Notes: generated from the sequence alone by a model not told the origin. Counted from the first letter of the stretch, positions 1-9,306 are shown. The stretch: 64,000 nucleotides of DNA from Lysobacterales bacterium (GCA_016182785.1 JACPFU010000014.1:124001-188000), one strand, 5' to 3'. Translations and numbers: made by a program.

Positions 1-2
1 CC

Positions 3-809
3 GGTGTCGAGGAACTCGGGTTGCCGCCGGTGGTGAAGACGCTGGCGATGACCAAGCGTGGCCTGATCATGTTCGTCGGTGCGACCGGTACCGGCAAGTC
101 GACTTCGCTGGCGGCGATGATCGGCTACCGCAACCAGAATTCGACCGGGCACATCATCACCATCGAGGACCCGATCGAATTCGTGCACAAGCACGAAGGC
201 TGCATCATCACCCAGCGCGAGGTCGGCATCGACACCGACACCTGGGATAACGCGCTGAAGAACACCTTGCGCCAGGCGCCGGACGTGATCCTGATCGGCG
301 AGGTGCGTACACGCGAGACCATGGAGCACGCGATCGCGTTCGCCGAGACCGGGCATCTGTGCCTGTGCACCCTGCACGCGAACAATGCCAACCAGGCGCT
401 GGACCGCGTGCTGCACTTCTTCCCCGAGGATCGTCGCCCGCAGCTGCTGATGGACCTGTCGCTGAACCTCAAGGGCGTGGTTGCGCAGCAACTGGTGCCG
501 ACTCCGGACGGCAAGCAGCGACGCGCGGCGATGGAGATCCTGCTCGGCACGCCGCTGGTCCAGGACTTCATCCGCGACGGCGAAATCCATCGCATCAAGG
601 AAGTGATGAAGGAATCGACCAACCTCGGCATGCGCACCTTCGACCAGAGCCTGTTCGAGCTGTACCAGGCCGGTGAAATTTCCTACGAGGACGCGCTGCG
701 CCATGCCGACTCCGCGAACGAGGTGCGCCTGCGCATCAAGCTTGCCCAGGGCGGCGACGCACACACGCTGTCGCAGGGACTGGACGGCGTCGAACTGATG
801 GAGCAGTGA
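3..809 (+). CDS. pilU: PilU, type IV pilus retraction ATPase (5' truncated by window edge)
   Basis: The reading frame is open from the window edge, so the true start lies upstream; about 268 residues of a roughly 370-380 aa protein are visible. Walker A is GATGTGKST near visible residue 26. An aspartate/Walker B region reads PDVILIGEVRTRETM, followed by the His-box segment TLHANNANQALDRV. The IGEVRTRETM version and the long tail after the ATPase core fit PilU better than PilT, which usually has VGEMRD. PilU is a hexameric cytoplasmic ATPase at the pilus base that assists PilT in retracting the fibre for twitching motility. A DUF2007 gene follows after 6 nt. Other pilus genes in the window (49.4-55.6 kb) are far away. 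Confidence 0.93.
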   Translation, partial: GVEELGLPPVVKTLAMTKRGLIMFVGATGTGKSTSLAAMIGYRNQNSTGHIITIEDPIEFVHKHEGCIITQREVGIDTDTWDNALKNTLRQAPDVILIGEVRTRETMEHAIAFAETGHLCLCTLHANNANQALDRVLHFFPEDRRPQLLMDLSLNLKGVVAQQLVPTPDGKQRRAAMEILLGTPLVQDFIRDGEIHRIKEVMKESTNLGMRTFDQSLFELYQAGEISYEDALRHADSANEVRLRIKLAQGGDAHTLSQGLDGVELMEQ

Positions 810-815
810 GGTCGC

Positions 816-1076
816 ATGCGCTGCATCTACGTCGCCGAGAACCTGATCGACGCCCACTTGGTGCGCGATCGGCTCTGCGATGACGGCATTCCCGCGGAAA
901 TCCACGGCGAGGACCTGACCGGCAGCTTCGGTCTGTTGCCCGGCTACGTGTCGGTGTGGGTGCCGGAAATCCAGTCCCCCGATGCCGACCAGATCCTCGA
1001 CAGCTTCCGCCCCGCGGAACCCGATGACCCCGGCCGCGCCGAGCTCTCCCTCCCCGACGGCACCGCGCCGGCCTGA
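816..1076 (+). CDS. DUF2007 family small protein (putative signal-transducing protein)
   Basis: An 86-residue cytoplasmic protein starting six bases after the pilU stop, so probably cotranscribed. The N-terminus (MRCIYVAENLIDAHLVRDRL) and the following G-I-P-A-E-I-H-G-E segment match the DUF2007 pattern, a small ferredoxin-like fold related to PII signalling proteins. The conserved part occupies residues 1-70; the C-terminal tail is acidic and Pro-rich. The molecular role of the family is not established. The family call rests on motif recognition; no function is claimed. Confidence 0.7.
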   Translation: MRCIYVAENLIDAHLVRDRLCDDGIPAEIHGEDLTGSFGLLPGYVSVWVPEIQSPDADQILDSFRPAEPDDPGRAELSLPDGTAPA

Positions 1077-1117
1077 CGGTCACCCAGCCGACACACCACC
1101 GCAACAAATCGGAGGCG

Positions 1118-1151
1118 GTGTCATAAAGCGGTCAAATAGCGGCAATACAGT
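1118..1151 (+). promoter_or_regulatory. Pho box and -10 element of the phosphate operon
   Basis: GTGTCAT (1118-1124), a 4-nt spacer AAAG, then CGGTCAA (1129-1135) match the PhoB-binding direct repeat (consensus CTGTCAT-N4-CTGTCAT) with the expected 11-nt period. A TACAGT hexamer (1146-1151) sits 10 nt downstream, the usual spacing where the Pho box replaces the -35. It lies 33 nt before the porin start codon. It implies PhoB~P activation under phosphate limitation of the whole porin-pstSCAB-phoU transcript. Confidence 0.8.
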
Positions 1152-1183
1152 GCGCGCCCATCCGTCATCCATGGGTCGCCGCT

Positions 1184-2296
1184 ATGTCATCTGCACGTCG
1201 CTTGTCCTTCCTCGCCATCGCCAGTGCCCTTTCGCTGCCGGCGCATGCCGAGTACCAGTTCGACCGCATCGGGGAATACGACGCCTTCGTGGACGGCGTG
1301 TTGCAGACCGACGCGAACTGGTTCGACGATGATCATCGCGATTTCGTCAACGACGCCGAGTTCCGTCGTGCCGAGATCATCTTCCGCCTGAAGCACGAGA
1401 AGGGCACCGAGTTCTTCGTCGGCTACGACCCGCGCGCCGACAAGTGGCTCGATGTCTACGCCAAGTTCATGGTCGGCCCCGGCGGCCAGGTCCGCGTCGG
1501 GCAGTACAAGCAGAGCATGAACATGGAGGAGCTGATCTCGACCAAGAACATCGACTTCGTTTCGCGTGCATTGCCGAACCTGTTCACGGTCGGGCGCCGG
1601 CTCGGTGTCGACTACATGCAGTTCGGCAGCAACTGGACGGCGTCGATCGGCGTCTACGATCGCGAGCTGACCAACAACGCCGGCAAGGGCACCGGCGTCA
1701 TTGCGCGCGCCACCTACGCACCGATCCATGAGGCGGAAGAGACCCTGCACCTCGGCATCGCCGCGCTGTCGCAGGACCAGGCCAAGGGCGTCGCGCGCTT
1801 CTCCACCCGCCCCGAGGCCGATCTCGCCAACTTCCGCCTGGTCGACAGCGGCAACCTTGTCGAAGCCGAGCGCAACAACCAGATCGGGCTCGAAGCTGCC
1901 TACTCGAACGGCCCCTGGGCGCTGCAGGGCGAGTACCTGCGCGCCGATGTCTCGCGCGGCGCCGGTTTCGACAACTACGTCGCCGACGGCTACTACGTCT
2001 ATGGCACCTGGTTCGTGACCGGGGAGGCCAAGACCTACAAGCAGGGCAAGTTCGACTACCCGGTGCCGAACGATCCGGGCAAGGGCGCGATCGAGCTCGG
2101 CCTGCGCTACTCGGCGGTCAACCTCGACGATGGCGCCGTGCTCGGCGGCGAGGAACAGAACTGGACGGTCGGCGCGAACTGGTACTGGCGCTCGAACTTC
2201 AAGCTCGCGCTCGACTACACCGCGGTGAGCAGCGAGAAGGCGGGCGTCTCCGATGACCCGAACATCGTCAGCGCCCGCTTCCAGTTCATGTTCTGA
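1184..2296 (+). CDS. OprP/OprO-type phosphate-selective porin
   Basis: A 370-residue outer-membrane beta-barrel with a Sec signal peptide (residues 1-22, cleavage after AHA). The mature protein alternates aromatic and polar residues in short strands and ends in phenylalanine (ARFQFMF), the usual signal for Bam-dependent barrel insertion. Stretches such as FRRAEIIFRLKHEKGTEFFVGYD and VRVGQYKQSMNMEELISTKNIDF are typical of the OprO/OprP family, which forms trimers that let phosphate or polyphosphate through the outer membrane. It is the first gene after the Pho box and lies 11 nt before pstS. No strong Shine-Dalgarno is seen before this ATG, but the signal peptide supports the start. Substrate preference (phosphate or pyrophosphate) cannot be read from sequence. 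Confidence 0.88.
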   Translation: MSSARRLSFLAIASALSLPAHAEYQFDRIGEYDAFVDGVLQTDANWFDDDHRDFVNDAEFRRAEIIFRLKHEKGTEFFVGYDPRADKWLDVYAKFMVGPGGQVRVGQYKQSMNMEELISTKNIDFVSRALPNLFTVGRRLGVDYMQFGSNWTASIGVYDRELTNNAGKGTGVIARATYAPIHEAEETLHLGIAALSQDQAKGVARFSTRPEADLANFRLVDSGNLVEAERNNQIGLEAAYSNGPWALQGEYLRADVSRGAGFDNYVADGYYVYGTWFVTGEAKTYKQGKFDYPVPNDPGKGAIELGLRYSAVNLDDGAVLGGEEQNWTVGANWYWRSNFKLALDYTAVSSEKAGVSDDPNIVSARFQFMF

Positions 2297-2307
2297 GGAC
2301 CACGACC

Positions 2308-3327
2308 ATGTTGCGCAAACTCAAGAGCCAGTTGCTCGTCGCCGTGGTCGCGCTCGGCGCCTGCGGCATTGCCCCGGCGGCCGACGTGATCGGTGCCGGA
2401 TCGAGCTTCGTCTATCCGGTGATGGCGAAGTGGTCGGCCGACTACCGCGCCGTCGCACAGACGCGGATCAACTACCAGGCGATCGGATCGGGCGGCGGCA
2501 TCGCCCAGATCAAGGCCAGGACCGTCGACTTCGGCGCCTCCGACAAGCCGCTCGACAGCGCCGAACTCGCCGCCGCGAACCTGGTGCAGTTCCCGCTGGT
2601 GATCGGCGGCGTGGTGCCGGTGGTCAATGTCGCCGGCGTCACGCCGGGCGGCATCCGCTTCAACGGCACGGTGCTTGCCGACATCTTCCGAGGCCAAATC
2701 AAGCGCTGGAACGACGCCGCCATCGTCGCGCTGAATCCGGGCGTCAGCCTGCCGGACCAGGCGATCACCGTCGTGCATCGCTCCGATGGTTCGGGCACCA
2801 CCTTCAACTTCACCAACTACCTGGCCAAGGTCAGCGGCGAATGGAAGACCAAGGCGGGCGAGGGCATCACCGTGCGCTGGCCGGTCGGCATCGGCGGCAA
2901 GGGCAATGAGGGCGTCGCGGCCTACGTGAAGCAGATCAAGGGCGGCATCGGCTATGTCGAGCTGACCTACGCGCTGCAGAGCAAGCTGGGTTATGCGCTG
3001 ATGCAGAACGCGGCCGGCGAGTTCGTCGCGCCGAACGAGGAGAGTTTCCAGGCCGCTGCCGACAGCGCCGAGTGGGACAAGGCGCAGGACTTCAACCTGG
3101 TGATTACCAACGCGCCCGGCGCCAAGGCCTGGCCGATCGCCGCGACCGTGTTCGTGATGATGTCCAAGCAGCCGAAGAATGCCGAGAACGCGAAGGCGGC
3201 GCTCGCCTATTTCGACTGGGTGTTCGCGAACGGCGCCGCGCAGGCGAGTGCGCTGCATTACGTGTCGCTGCCGGCCAAGGTGCAGGCGCAGGCGAAGGCG
3301 CACTGGACGGCGGCGTTGAAGTACTGA
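2308..3327 (+). CDS. pstS: PstS, periplasmic phosphate-binding protein
   Basis: A 339-residue periplasmic protein with a signal peptide of about 24 residues (cleavage near APA-ADV). Phosphate-contact segments of the family are present: GAGSSFVYP near residue 28, GSGGGIAQIKA near 60, DFGASDKPL near 74 and RSDGSGTTFNFTNYL near 155. It captures phosphate for the PstCAB ABC importer. Length is normal. It is followed, before pstC, by a 161-nt gap with two strong hairpins, which could protect the pstS 3' end and let PstS be made in excess of the membrane subunits. Confidence 0.97.
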   Translation: MLRKLKSQLLVAVVALGACGIAPAADVIGAGSSFVYPVMAKWSADYRAVAQTRINYQAIGSGGGIAQIKARTVDFGASDKPLDSAELAAANLVQFPLVIGGVVPVVNVAGVTPGGIRFNGTVLADIFRGQIKRWNDAAIVALNPGVSLPDQAITVVHRSDGSGTTFNFTNYLAKVSGEWKTKAGEGITVRWPVGIGGKGNEGVAAYVKQIKGGIGYVELTYALQSKLGYALMQNAAGEFVAPNEESFQAAADSAEWDKAQDFNLVITNAPGAKAWPIAATVFVMMSKQPKNAENAKAALAYFDWVFANGAAQASALHYVSLPAKVQAQAKAHWTAALKY

Positions 3328-3335
3328 TGCCTAAT

Positions 3336-3447
3336 CCCCTCTCCCTTGATGGGAGAGGGGCAGGGGAGAGGGCGGGTTCGGAGCGCTGCATCCACGCGCT
3401 TCGCGCGCCCCCTCTCTCCCGACCTCTCTCCCACGAGGGGAGAGAGG
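3336..3447. repeat. REP-like double hairpin between pstS and pstC
   Basis: Two near-perfect inverted repeats: CCCCTCTCCC/GGGAGAGGGG (10-bp stem, 5-nt loop, 3336-3360) and CCTCTCTCCC/GGGAGAGAGG (10-bp stem, 3423-3447). They are joined by a spacer with further CCCTCTC and GGGAGAG copies. CCCTCTCCC-type intergenic palindromes are common as dispersed REP-like elements in Xanthomonadales-type genomes. There is no U-tract, so they are less likely to be a full terminator than an mRNA-stabilising or attenuating element within the operon. Confidence 0.8.
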
Positions 3448-3488
3448 AGTACAAGGCACGCCAGCGTATCGGTTCGAGGAACCAAGCA

Positions 3489-4454
3489 ATGCAGGAAACC
3501 CTCATCGCCGCCGCCGAACGGCGGGCATCGCGCGATGCGCGTCACGACCGCAGCTTCCGCTGGATGCTGGCGGGCGCGGGTCTGTTCGTGTTGCTCGCGC
3601 TCGGCGGTGCGGCGCTGTCGATGCTGTGGGGCGGGCGCGAGGCGTTCGCCACGTTCGGGCTCGACTTCATCACCAGCTCGAACTGGGACGCGATCGGCCA
3701 GCAGTTCGGCGCCTGGGTGCCGATCTACGGCACGCTCGTCACCGCGGCGATCGCGATGCTCATCGCGATCCCGGTCAGCTTCGGCATCGCGCTGTTCCTG
3801 ACCGAAGTGGCACCGACCTGGATGCGCACGCCGGTCGGCACCGCGATCGAACTGCTGGCTGGCATTCCGTCGATCATCTACGGCATGTGGGGCCTGTTCG
3901 TGTTCGTGCCGATGCTGGCCGAGCATGTCTATCCGTGGGTCGATGCGAACCTTGGCCAATGGCCGATCGTCGGCAGCCTGTTTGCCGGTCCGCCGCTTGG
4001 CATCGGCACGCTGACCGCGGGCCTGGTGCTCGCGATCATGGTCGTGCCGTTCATCTCCTCGGTGATGCGCGATGTGTTCCTGACCGTGCCGACGCGACTG
4101 AAAGAGTCGGCCTATGCGCTCGGCTCGACGCGCTGGGAAGTGGTCTGGGACGTGGTGCTGCCATACACGCGCTCGGCGGTGATCGGTGGCATCTTCCTCG
4201 GCCTCGGGCGTGCGCTCGGCGAGACCATGGCGGTCACCTTCGTGCTCGGCAACGCGCATGAACTCTCCACCTCGCTGCTGATGCCGGGCAACTCGATCGC
4301 CGCCACCATCGCCAACGAATTCGCCGAAGCCGACACCGATCTCTACCGCAGTTCGCTGATCGCACTCGGCTTCCTGTTGTTCGTGGTCACCTTCATCGTG
4401 CTCGCCGTGGCCAAGCTGATGCTGCGCCAGCTCGCCAAGCGGGAGGGCAGCTGA
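3489..4454 (+). CDS. pstC: PstC, phosphate ABC transporter permease
   Basis: A 321-residue inner-membrane permease with about six transmembrane helices, the first near residues 28-50 ([20 protein letters not shown]). The cytoplasmic loop that contacts PstB carries the EAA-type signature ([24 protein letters not shown]). The start ATG at 3489 was chosen because it begins a typical PstC N-terminus just after the repeat region; the open frame extends upstream but encodes low-complexity repeat sequence there. The stop overlaps the pstA start by one base (TGATG), implying translational coupling. Confidence 0.95.
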   Translation: MQETLIAAAERRASRDARHDRSFRWMLAGAGLFVLLALGGAALSMLWGGREAFATFGLDFITSSNWDAIGQQFGAWVPIYGTLVTAAIAMLIAIPVSFGIALFLTEVAPTWMRTPVGTAIELLAGIPSIIYGMWGLFVFVPMLAEHVYPWVDANLGQWPIVGSLFAGPPLGIGTLTAGLVLAIMVVPFISSVMRDVFLTVPTRLKESAYALGSTRWEVVWDVVLPYTRSAVIGGIFLGLGRALGETMAVTFVLGNAHELSTSLLMPGNSIAATIANEFAEADTDLYRSSLIALGFLLFVVTFIVLAVAKLMLRQLAKREGS

Positions 4455-5308
4455 TGAGCAGCGATCTGATCTTCCTGAAGCGCCGCATCATCAATGCGGT
4501 CGCGTTGTTGCTCTCGGCCTGCGCCGCCGTGCTCGGGCTGGCCTTCCTCGCCTGGATCCTGTGGACGACGCTGAGCAAGGGCATCGCCGCGTTCAGCCCG
4601 ACCCTGTTCACGCAGATGACACCGCCGCCGGGGGAAGCCGGAGGGCTCGCCAATGCGCTGTTCGGGAGCCTGATGATGTGCCTGCTGGCGACCGCGATCG
4701 GCACCCCGATCGGCATCGCCGCCGGCACCTTCGTCGCCGAATACGCCGACCGCCACTGGGTCGGCACCACCATCCGCTTCGTCAACGACATCCTGCTGTC
4801 GGCGCCGTCGATCGTGCTCGGACTGTTCGTCTACACCCTGGTGGTGCGGCCGATGGGCGGATTCTCCGGTTTCGCCGGTGCCCTCGCGCTCGCCTTCATC
4901 GTGCTGCCGGTGGTGGTACGCACGACCGACGACATGCTCAAGCTGGTTCCTTCGCAGATGCGTGAAGCCGCGCTCTCGCTCGGCATTCCGCAGTGGAAGG
5001 TCACCCTGCAGATCCTCTATCGCGCCGCGGCGCCGGGCATCGTCACCGGCGTGTTGCTCGCGCTCGCGCGCATCAGCGGCGAGACCGCGCCCTTGCTGTT
5101 CACCGCGCTCAACAACCAGTACTGGAGTTCGGACATGAGCGAGCCGATCGCGAGCGCGCCGGTGGTGATCTTCCAGTACGCGATGAGTCCGTTCGAGGAC
5201 TGGCATGCGCTGGCCTGGGCCGGCGCCTTCATCATCACCGTGTTCGTGCTGGCGCTGTCGCTGTTCGCGCGCCTGGTCCTGCTTCGAAAACGAGTCGCCC
5301 ATGACTGA
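4454..5308 (+). CDS. pstA: PstA, phosphate ABC transporter permease
   Basis: A 284-residue membrane permease, partner of PstC in the heterodimeric phosphate channel. Hydrophobic segments are at about 15-40, 70-95, 110-150, 190-215 and 250-275. The EAA loop reads [39 protein letters not shown] near residue 200 is a family hallmark. It overlaps pstC by one base and pstB by eight, so the three are tightly coupled. Confidence 0.95.
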   Translation: MSSDLIFLKRRIINAVALLLSACAAVLGLAFLAWILWTTLSKGIAAFSPTLFTQMTPPPGEAGGLANALFGSLMMCLLATAIGTPIGIAAGTFVAEYADRHWVGTTIRFVNDILLSAPSIVLGLFVYTLVVRPMGGFSGFAGALALAFIVLPVVVRTTDDMLKLVPSQMREAALSLGIPQWKVTLQILYRAAAPGIVTGVLLALARISGETAPLLFTALNNQYWSSDMSEPIASAPVVIFQYAMSPFEDWHALAWAGAFIITVFVLALSLFARLVLLRKRVAHD

Positions 5309-6104
5309 GCTCCGTACCGCCGTTGCCGCCCGCGATGCCGGGCCGACCACCACCACCAAGATGGCGGTGCGTCGCCTGAACTTCCATTACGGCAACTTCC
5401 ACGCCATCAAGGACGTCAGCCTCGACATCCCCGAGAAGCGCGTCACCGCGATGATCGGCCCGAGCGGCTGCGGCAAGAGCACGCTGCTGCGCGTGTTCAA
5501 CCGAATCTACTCGATCTATCCCGGCCAGAAGGCCAGCGGCGAGGCGCTGCTCGACGGCGAGAACATCCTCGACGCGCGCTATTCGGTGAATCGCCTGCGC
5601 GCCAAGGTCGGCATGGTGTTCCAGAAGCCGGTGCCGTTCCCGATGTCGATCCACGACAACATCGCTTACGGCATCAAACACTACGAGCGGCTGAACAAGG
5701 CCGAGATGGCGGAACGCGTCGAGCAGGCCCTGCGCCAGGCCGCGTTGTGGGACGAGGTCAAGGACAAGCTCAAGCAGAGCGCGAACGGACTGTCCGGCGG
5801 TCAGCAACAGCGCCTGTGCATCGCGCGGGCGATCGCGCTGAAGCCGGATGTGCTGCTGCTCGACGAGCCGACCTCGGCGCTCGATCCGATCGCGACCGGG
5901 CGCATCGAGCAGCTGATCGCCGAACTGCGCAACGACTTCACCATCGTCATCGTCACCCACAACATGCAGCAGGCCGCGCGCTGCTCGGACTTCACCGCGT
6001 TCATGTACCTCGGCGAGCTGATCGAACACGGCGTCACCGAACAGATCTTCACCCAGCCCAAGGTGCAGCGCACCGAGGACTACATCACCGGACGCTTCGG
6101 CTGA
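5301..6104 (+). CDS. pstB: PstB, phosphate import ATPase
   Basis: A 267-residue ABC ATPase that powers PstSCA. Walker [10 protein letters not shown] lies near residue 53, the Q-loop in [14 protein letters not shown], the signature LSGGQQQR near 166, Walker B LLLLDEP followed by the D-loop SALDP, and the H-loop IVTHNMQQA. The ATG at 5301 lies inside the pstA tail (8-nt overlap) and gives the normal PstB length; a longer frame exists upstream but would run through pstA sequence. Confidence 0.97.
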   Translation: MTELRTAVAARDAGPTTTTKMAVRRLNFHYGNFHAIKDVSLDIPEKRVTAMIGPSGCGKSTLLRVFNRIYSIYPGQKASGEALLDGENILDARYSVNRLRAKVGMVFQKPVPFPMSIHDNIAYGIKHYERLNKAEMAERVEQALRQAALWDEVKDKLKQSANGLSGGQQQRLCIARAIALKPDVLLLDEPTSALDPIATGRIEQLIAELRNDFTIVIVTHNMQQAARCSDFTAFMYLGELIEHGVTEQIFTQPKVQRTEDYITGRFG

Positions 6105-6114
6105 GGACCACGCC

Positions 6115-6813
6115 ATGCCGCACGAACACATCGTCAAGAGCTACGACAACGAACTCGCGCGCCTGACCGGCGAGATCGCGCGCATGGGTGATCTCGCCTG
6201 TGCGCAACTGCGCGCCGCAGCCAAGGCGCTCGACGCACGCGATGCCGACGCCGCACGCGCGGTGATGGCGGCCGACGCCGAGATCGACGCGCTCGAACAC
6301 GTCGTCAGCCACGACGTGATCCGCCTGCTCGCGCTGCGCCAGCCGATGGCGCGCGACCTGCGCGAGGTGATGGCGGCACTGCGCATCAGCGCCGACATCG
6401 AACGCATCGGCGACTACGCCAAGAACGTCGCCAAGCGCACGCTGGCGCTGAAGGACGCGCCGCAGATCGCGGCCACGCGCGCGCTCGCCTCGCTCGCGCA
6501 ACTGGCCCAGGAACTGGTCGCCGAAACCATCGTCGCCTACCGCGAGCGCAATGCCGAGCGCGCGATGAAGGTGCGCGCGCGCGACGCCGAACTCGACGCC
6601 GAATACACCCAGCTGTTCCGCTCGCTGCTCACCTACATGATGGAAGACCCGCGCAACATCAGCGCCTGCACGCACCTGCTGTTCGCCGCCAAGAACATCG
6701 AACGCATCGGCGACCACGCCACCAACATCGCCGAATACGTCTGGTTCATCGAACACGGCGAACGCGAAATGCCCGAGCGCGAGAAGCGCGATACCACCAT
6801 CGACGCGCGCTGA
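6115..6813 (+). CDS. phoU: PhoU, phosphate signalling regulator
   Basis: A 232-residue all-helical protein with two repeated PhoU domains. Each carries the metal-binding E-R-I-G-D-x-A type motif: DIERIGDYAKNVAKR near residue 98 and NIERIGDHATNIAEY near 200. PhoU links Pst transport to the PhoR/PhoB two-component system and suppresses the Pho response when phosphate is plentiful. It is the last gene of the operon, 10 nt after pstB. No phoR or phoB gene is present in this window. Confidence 0.96.
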   Translation: MPHEHIVKSYDNELARLTGEIARMGDLACAQLRAAAKALDARDADAARAVMAADAEIDALEHVVSHDVIRLLALRQPMARDLREVMAALRISADIERIGDYAKNVAKRTLALKDAPQIAATRALASLAQLAQELVAETIVAYRERNAERAMKVRARDAELDAEYTQLFRSLLTYMMEDPRNISACTHLLFAAKNIERIGDHATNIAEYVWFIEHGEREMPEREKRDTTIDAR

Positions 6814-7000
6814 GCGGATTCTCCGCGCACTGAGCCGCCCAGTGGTCGCCAGTGCGCCGAGCGTTGGCTTCCGAAGACGTCTCGATTCAGGCGGCGATGT
6901 CCACGCAATCGATCATGCTGGCCGGGTGCGGAATCGACAGGCCATCCCCGCGCAGCCCGCCCCGTAAACGCGATGGCCTCGCTGCGGTCGTCCCGGGTCA

Positions 7001-7840
7001 TCACTCGAAGCCGTCGTGGAACAGGTCGTCGATGACCAGGGTGTGTTGGTTGGCGTTGGCGCAGGCGGTCTGGGCCGAGAGGTTGTAGGCGTTGCCGTGG
7101 TAGATCGCGACCCAGCGCCAGGTGCCGAGCTGGTTAGCGGCGTAGGTGCCCGAGAGGTAGTTGCCGTTGGCGCTGATCGCGGTGCTGCCGGTGTAGGCGG
7201 CGGAGAAACTGCAGTTGCTGTCGGCGGGGGAGTAGAGACGGAACTCGATGCGTCCTGAGGGAAACATGGCGCCGGACAGCGTGGCCTGGTCGATGGTGTT
7301 GGCGCCGATCTGGACCGGGCTCGCGGCTACGCCGCTGATCGCCGGCGGATTGGCGAGCACGGCGCCGACGACATTGGCGCAGGTGCGGGTGAAGAAACCG
7401 CAGACGCTGGCGCACTCGTTGTTCAGCGCGCAGGGGCAGCCGTCGTCGCTGAGGTCGTAGGCGTTGCCGAGGCTGCATACCGGCGGGTCGGGATCGGGCG
7501 TGGCGCCGCCGCATTCGTGGCCGGAGGCACCGCCGCAGACGCCGATGCAGTCGTTGTTGCCGTTGCATTCGCAGCCGTCGGCGCTGCGATCCAGGCCATT
7601 GCCGACCGGGGCGCAGTAGCTGGCGTTGGTCACGGCACCGCAGAAGCCGCCGCTGCACACGCCCATGCATTCGTTGTTGCCGAGGCAGGGGCAGCCATCG
7701 GAACTCTTGTCGATGCTGTTGCCGGGGTAGCAGACGACCAGCGGGGCACCGGCAGGCGCTGCGGGCAGTTCGGCGGCGGCGGGCGTGGTGCAGGCCACGA
7801 AGGACATCAGCAGCGCGGCGAGCCAGGTTCGCGATCGCAT
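7001..7840 (-). CDS. Secreted Cys-rich repeat protein with C-terminal DGFE motif
   Basis: A 279-residue exported protein, function unknown. Residues 1-23 form a signal peptide (possibly a lipobox, FVAC near residue 17). Between about 40 and 165 there are three copies of a Cys-rich unit of the form DGCxC-x-NN(E/D)C-x-x-VC (DGCPCLGNNECMGVC, DGCECNGNNDCIGVC, DGCPCALNNECASVC), each preceded by a G-N-x-(I/L/Y)-D segment. Spaced cysteines suggest disulfide-stabilised modules. The C-terminal 110 residues look like a beta-sandwich (IEFRLYSPADSNCSF and following). The protein ends IDDLFHDGFE, a tail shared in variant form by five other secreted proteins in this window. Its gene lacks the promoter motif found before four of those. 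Confidence 0.7.
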   Translation of the reverse strand: MRSRTWLAALLMSFVACTTPAAAELPAAPAGAPLVVCYPGNSIDKSSDGCPCLGNNECMGVCSGGFCGAVTNASYCAPVGNGLDRSADGCECNGNNDCIGVCGGASGHECGGATPDPDPPVCSLGNAYDLSDDGCPCALNNECASVCGFFTRTCANVVGAVLANPPAISGVAASPVQIGANTIDQATLSGAMFPSGRIEFRLYSPADSNCSFSAAYTGSTAISANGNYLSGTYAANQLGTWRWVAIYHGNAYNLSAQTACANANQHTLVIDDLFHDGFE

Positions 7841-7967
7841 CTTGGTCTCCGGGAGTGCTGCGCCGCGACCGCGTGCTCTTGGGAACGCGGTATCCGGCGC
7901 GGGCGGCCATTTTGCGGCATTCGGCGTTGCGTTGCCCGTCCCGGGTGTGGGCGAACGGGTCGAGCGG

Positions 7968-8321
7968 CTACTGGAACACCTCGGCGCCGAGTTCGTCGGC
8001 TGCGGCCTGCCAGCGCACGCGGAGCTCGACGAACAGCCGCTTCAGCGTGGCATCGTCGAGCTGCTTCTCGGCCGCATGCTCGATCTGCCAGCAGATGTCG
8101 GCGATGCGCACGGCACCGATGCCAAGCGCCCCGGAGCGCAGGTAGTGGGCGTTCTGGCGCAGGGTCTTGGTGTCGGCCTTGACGATCGCGTCCTGGATCT
8201 TCTGTACCAGGCGCGGCGATTCGGCGAGGAAGGTGCCGGCGATCTTGCCGAGCATGTCCGCGCCCTTGTTGCGTTCCAGCATGCGGATCTGCTCCAGCGC
8301 CGCGCGGTCGATTTCGCCCAT
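7968..8321 (-). CDS. Stand-alone HPt phosphotransfer protein
   Basis: A 117-residue helical protein with a histidine phosphotransfer core. The phospho-acceptor is probably His59 in QNAHYLRSGALGIGA, aligning with the usual A-H-x-L-K-G-x-x-x-x-x-G-A motif. Such proteins relay phosphate between a hybrid kinase receiver and a response regulator. The ATG at 8321 starts a typical HPt N-terminus; the open frame extends upstream without supporting features. No cognate hybrid kinase or receiver gene adjoins it, and the propeller kinase at 10.9 kb has no receiver domain, so the partner is elsewhere. Confidence 0.8.
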   Translation of the reverse strand: MGEIDRAALEQIRMLERNKGADMLGKIAGTFLAESPRLVQKIQDAIVKADTKTLRQNAHYLRSGALGIGAVRIADICWQIEHAAEKQLDDATLKRLFVELRVRWQAAADELGAEVFQ

Positions 8322-8467
8322 GGTGTGCTCCGTTGCCGCAGGGTGCATCCATGCCACGCCGCCAGCGCCGCTGCAACGCCAAATCCCGCAGCGAGCCGGC
8401 AATTCCGGGTGCCGCCACCATTGTTGGCGAGCGTGATGGCGGCGCTGCCCGCTGGTCGCGCCGGCCG

Positions 8468-9292
8468 CTACCCCTGCTGCCACTTCAGGCGGGTGTAGGC
8501 GATGCGGAATTGCTGGCGTTCGGCGTTGCGTTGCGAGGCGCTGCCGGGTTCGGTGGCCATCATCGCGAGCGGGCAGTGGTGGCGGGCGGCGTGGCTCAGC
8601 CGGGCGGCGAGCAGGGCGGTCTGCGCGCCGCGGTTGCGCGCCGCGGGAATGGTGCTGGCGCCGGCGAGCAGGGCGACGCCGTCGCCGAGGAACAGCGAGG
8701 CGCTGGCGACCGGCCGGCCGTCGATCTCGGCGAGGAAGCTGACCATGCGCTCGGCCGGGACGATGGCGCAGCTGAGGTCGTGGATGAAGCGCGCGACCTC
8801 GTCCGATTCGCTGCCCCAGCCGCTCGCGGCGATTCCGGCCCAGGTCTCGGTCTCGTCCACGCCGATGCTGCGCACGCGCAGCGCCGCGTCCATCTGCGGC
8901 GCCGCCTGCACGCCGCCGGCACTCGGCCGCCACAGCAGCGAACTCATCTCGACGATGCGGTACTGACGTTGCTGCAGGGCGGCGATGGTGGCCATGCCGG
9001 CCAGCGGCGAAATCTCGAGCACGGCCTTGGTCGAATGGCCGTGGAAGAACGCCTCGATCGCGTCCAGTTCATGACCCAGCGGATCGTCGTACAGGCCGAA
9101 ACCGAAGGCCTGGGTCATCGGCGAGCCGGCACCGTCGAACATCGCGCAGCTGCCGCCGAAGTCGTGCCAGCAGGACTTCGACTGCGGCTGCAACTGCGCG
9201 CGCGACTGCACGATGGCAGCGCAGGCCAGTCCCTCGGTGCGTTCCAGCCGGCGCGCGAGATCGCGGTCGGCATGCGGGTGCGGGTGGCGCAT
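8468..9292 (-). CDS. GNAT-type N-acetyltransferase
   Basis: A 274-residue soluble protein. The C-terminal half carries a GNAT acetyl-CoA signature: the strand ASASLFLGDGVALLAGASTIPAARN followed by RNRGAQTALLAARL, the (R/Q)xxGxG/A pyrophosphate-binding loop, around residues 205-235. The N-terminal half (residues 40-130) has the layout of two-domain GNATs and may bind substrate. Start ATG at 9292. The substrate cannot be inferred; the neighbours ybeY and phoH do not suggest one. Confidence 0.72.
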   Translation of the reverse strand: MRHPHPHADRDLARRLERTEGLACAAIVQSRAQLQPQSKSCWHDFGGSCAMFDGAGSPMTQAFGFGLYDDPLGHELDAIEAFFHGHSTKAVLEISPLAGMATIAALQQRQYRIVEMSSLLWRPSAGGVQAAPQMDAALRVRSIGVDETETWAGIAASGWGSESDEVARFIHDLSCAIVPAERMVSFLAEIDGRPVASASLFLGDGVALLAGASTIPAARNRGAQTALLAARLSHAARHHCPLAMMATEPGSASQRNAERQQFRIAYTRLKWQQG

Positions 9293-9306
9293 TGTGGATG
9301 CCCGAG

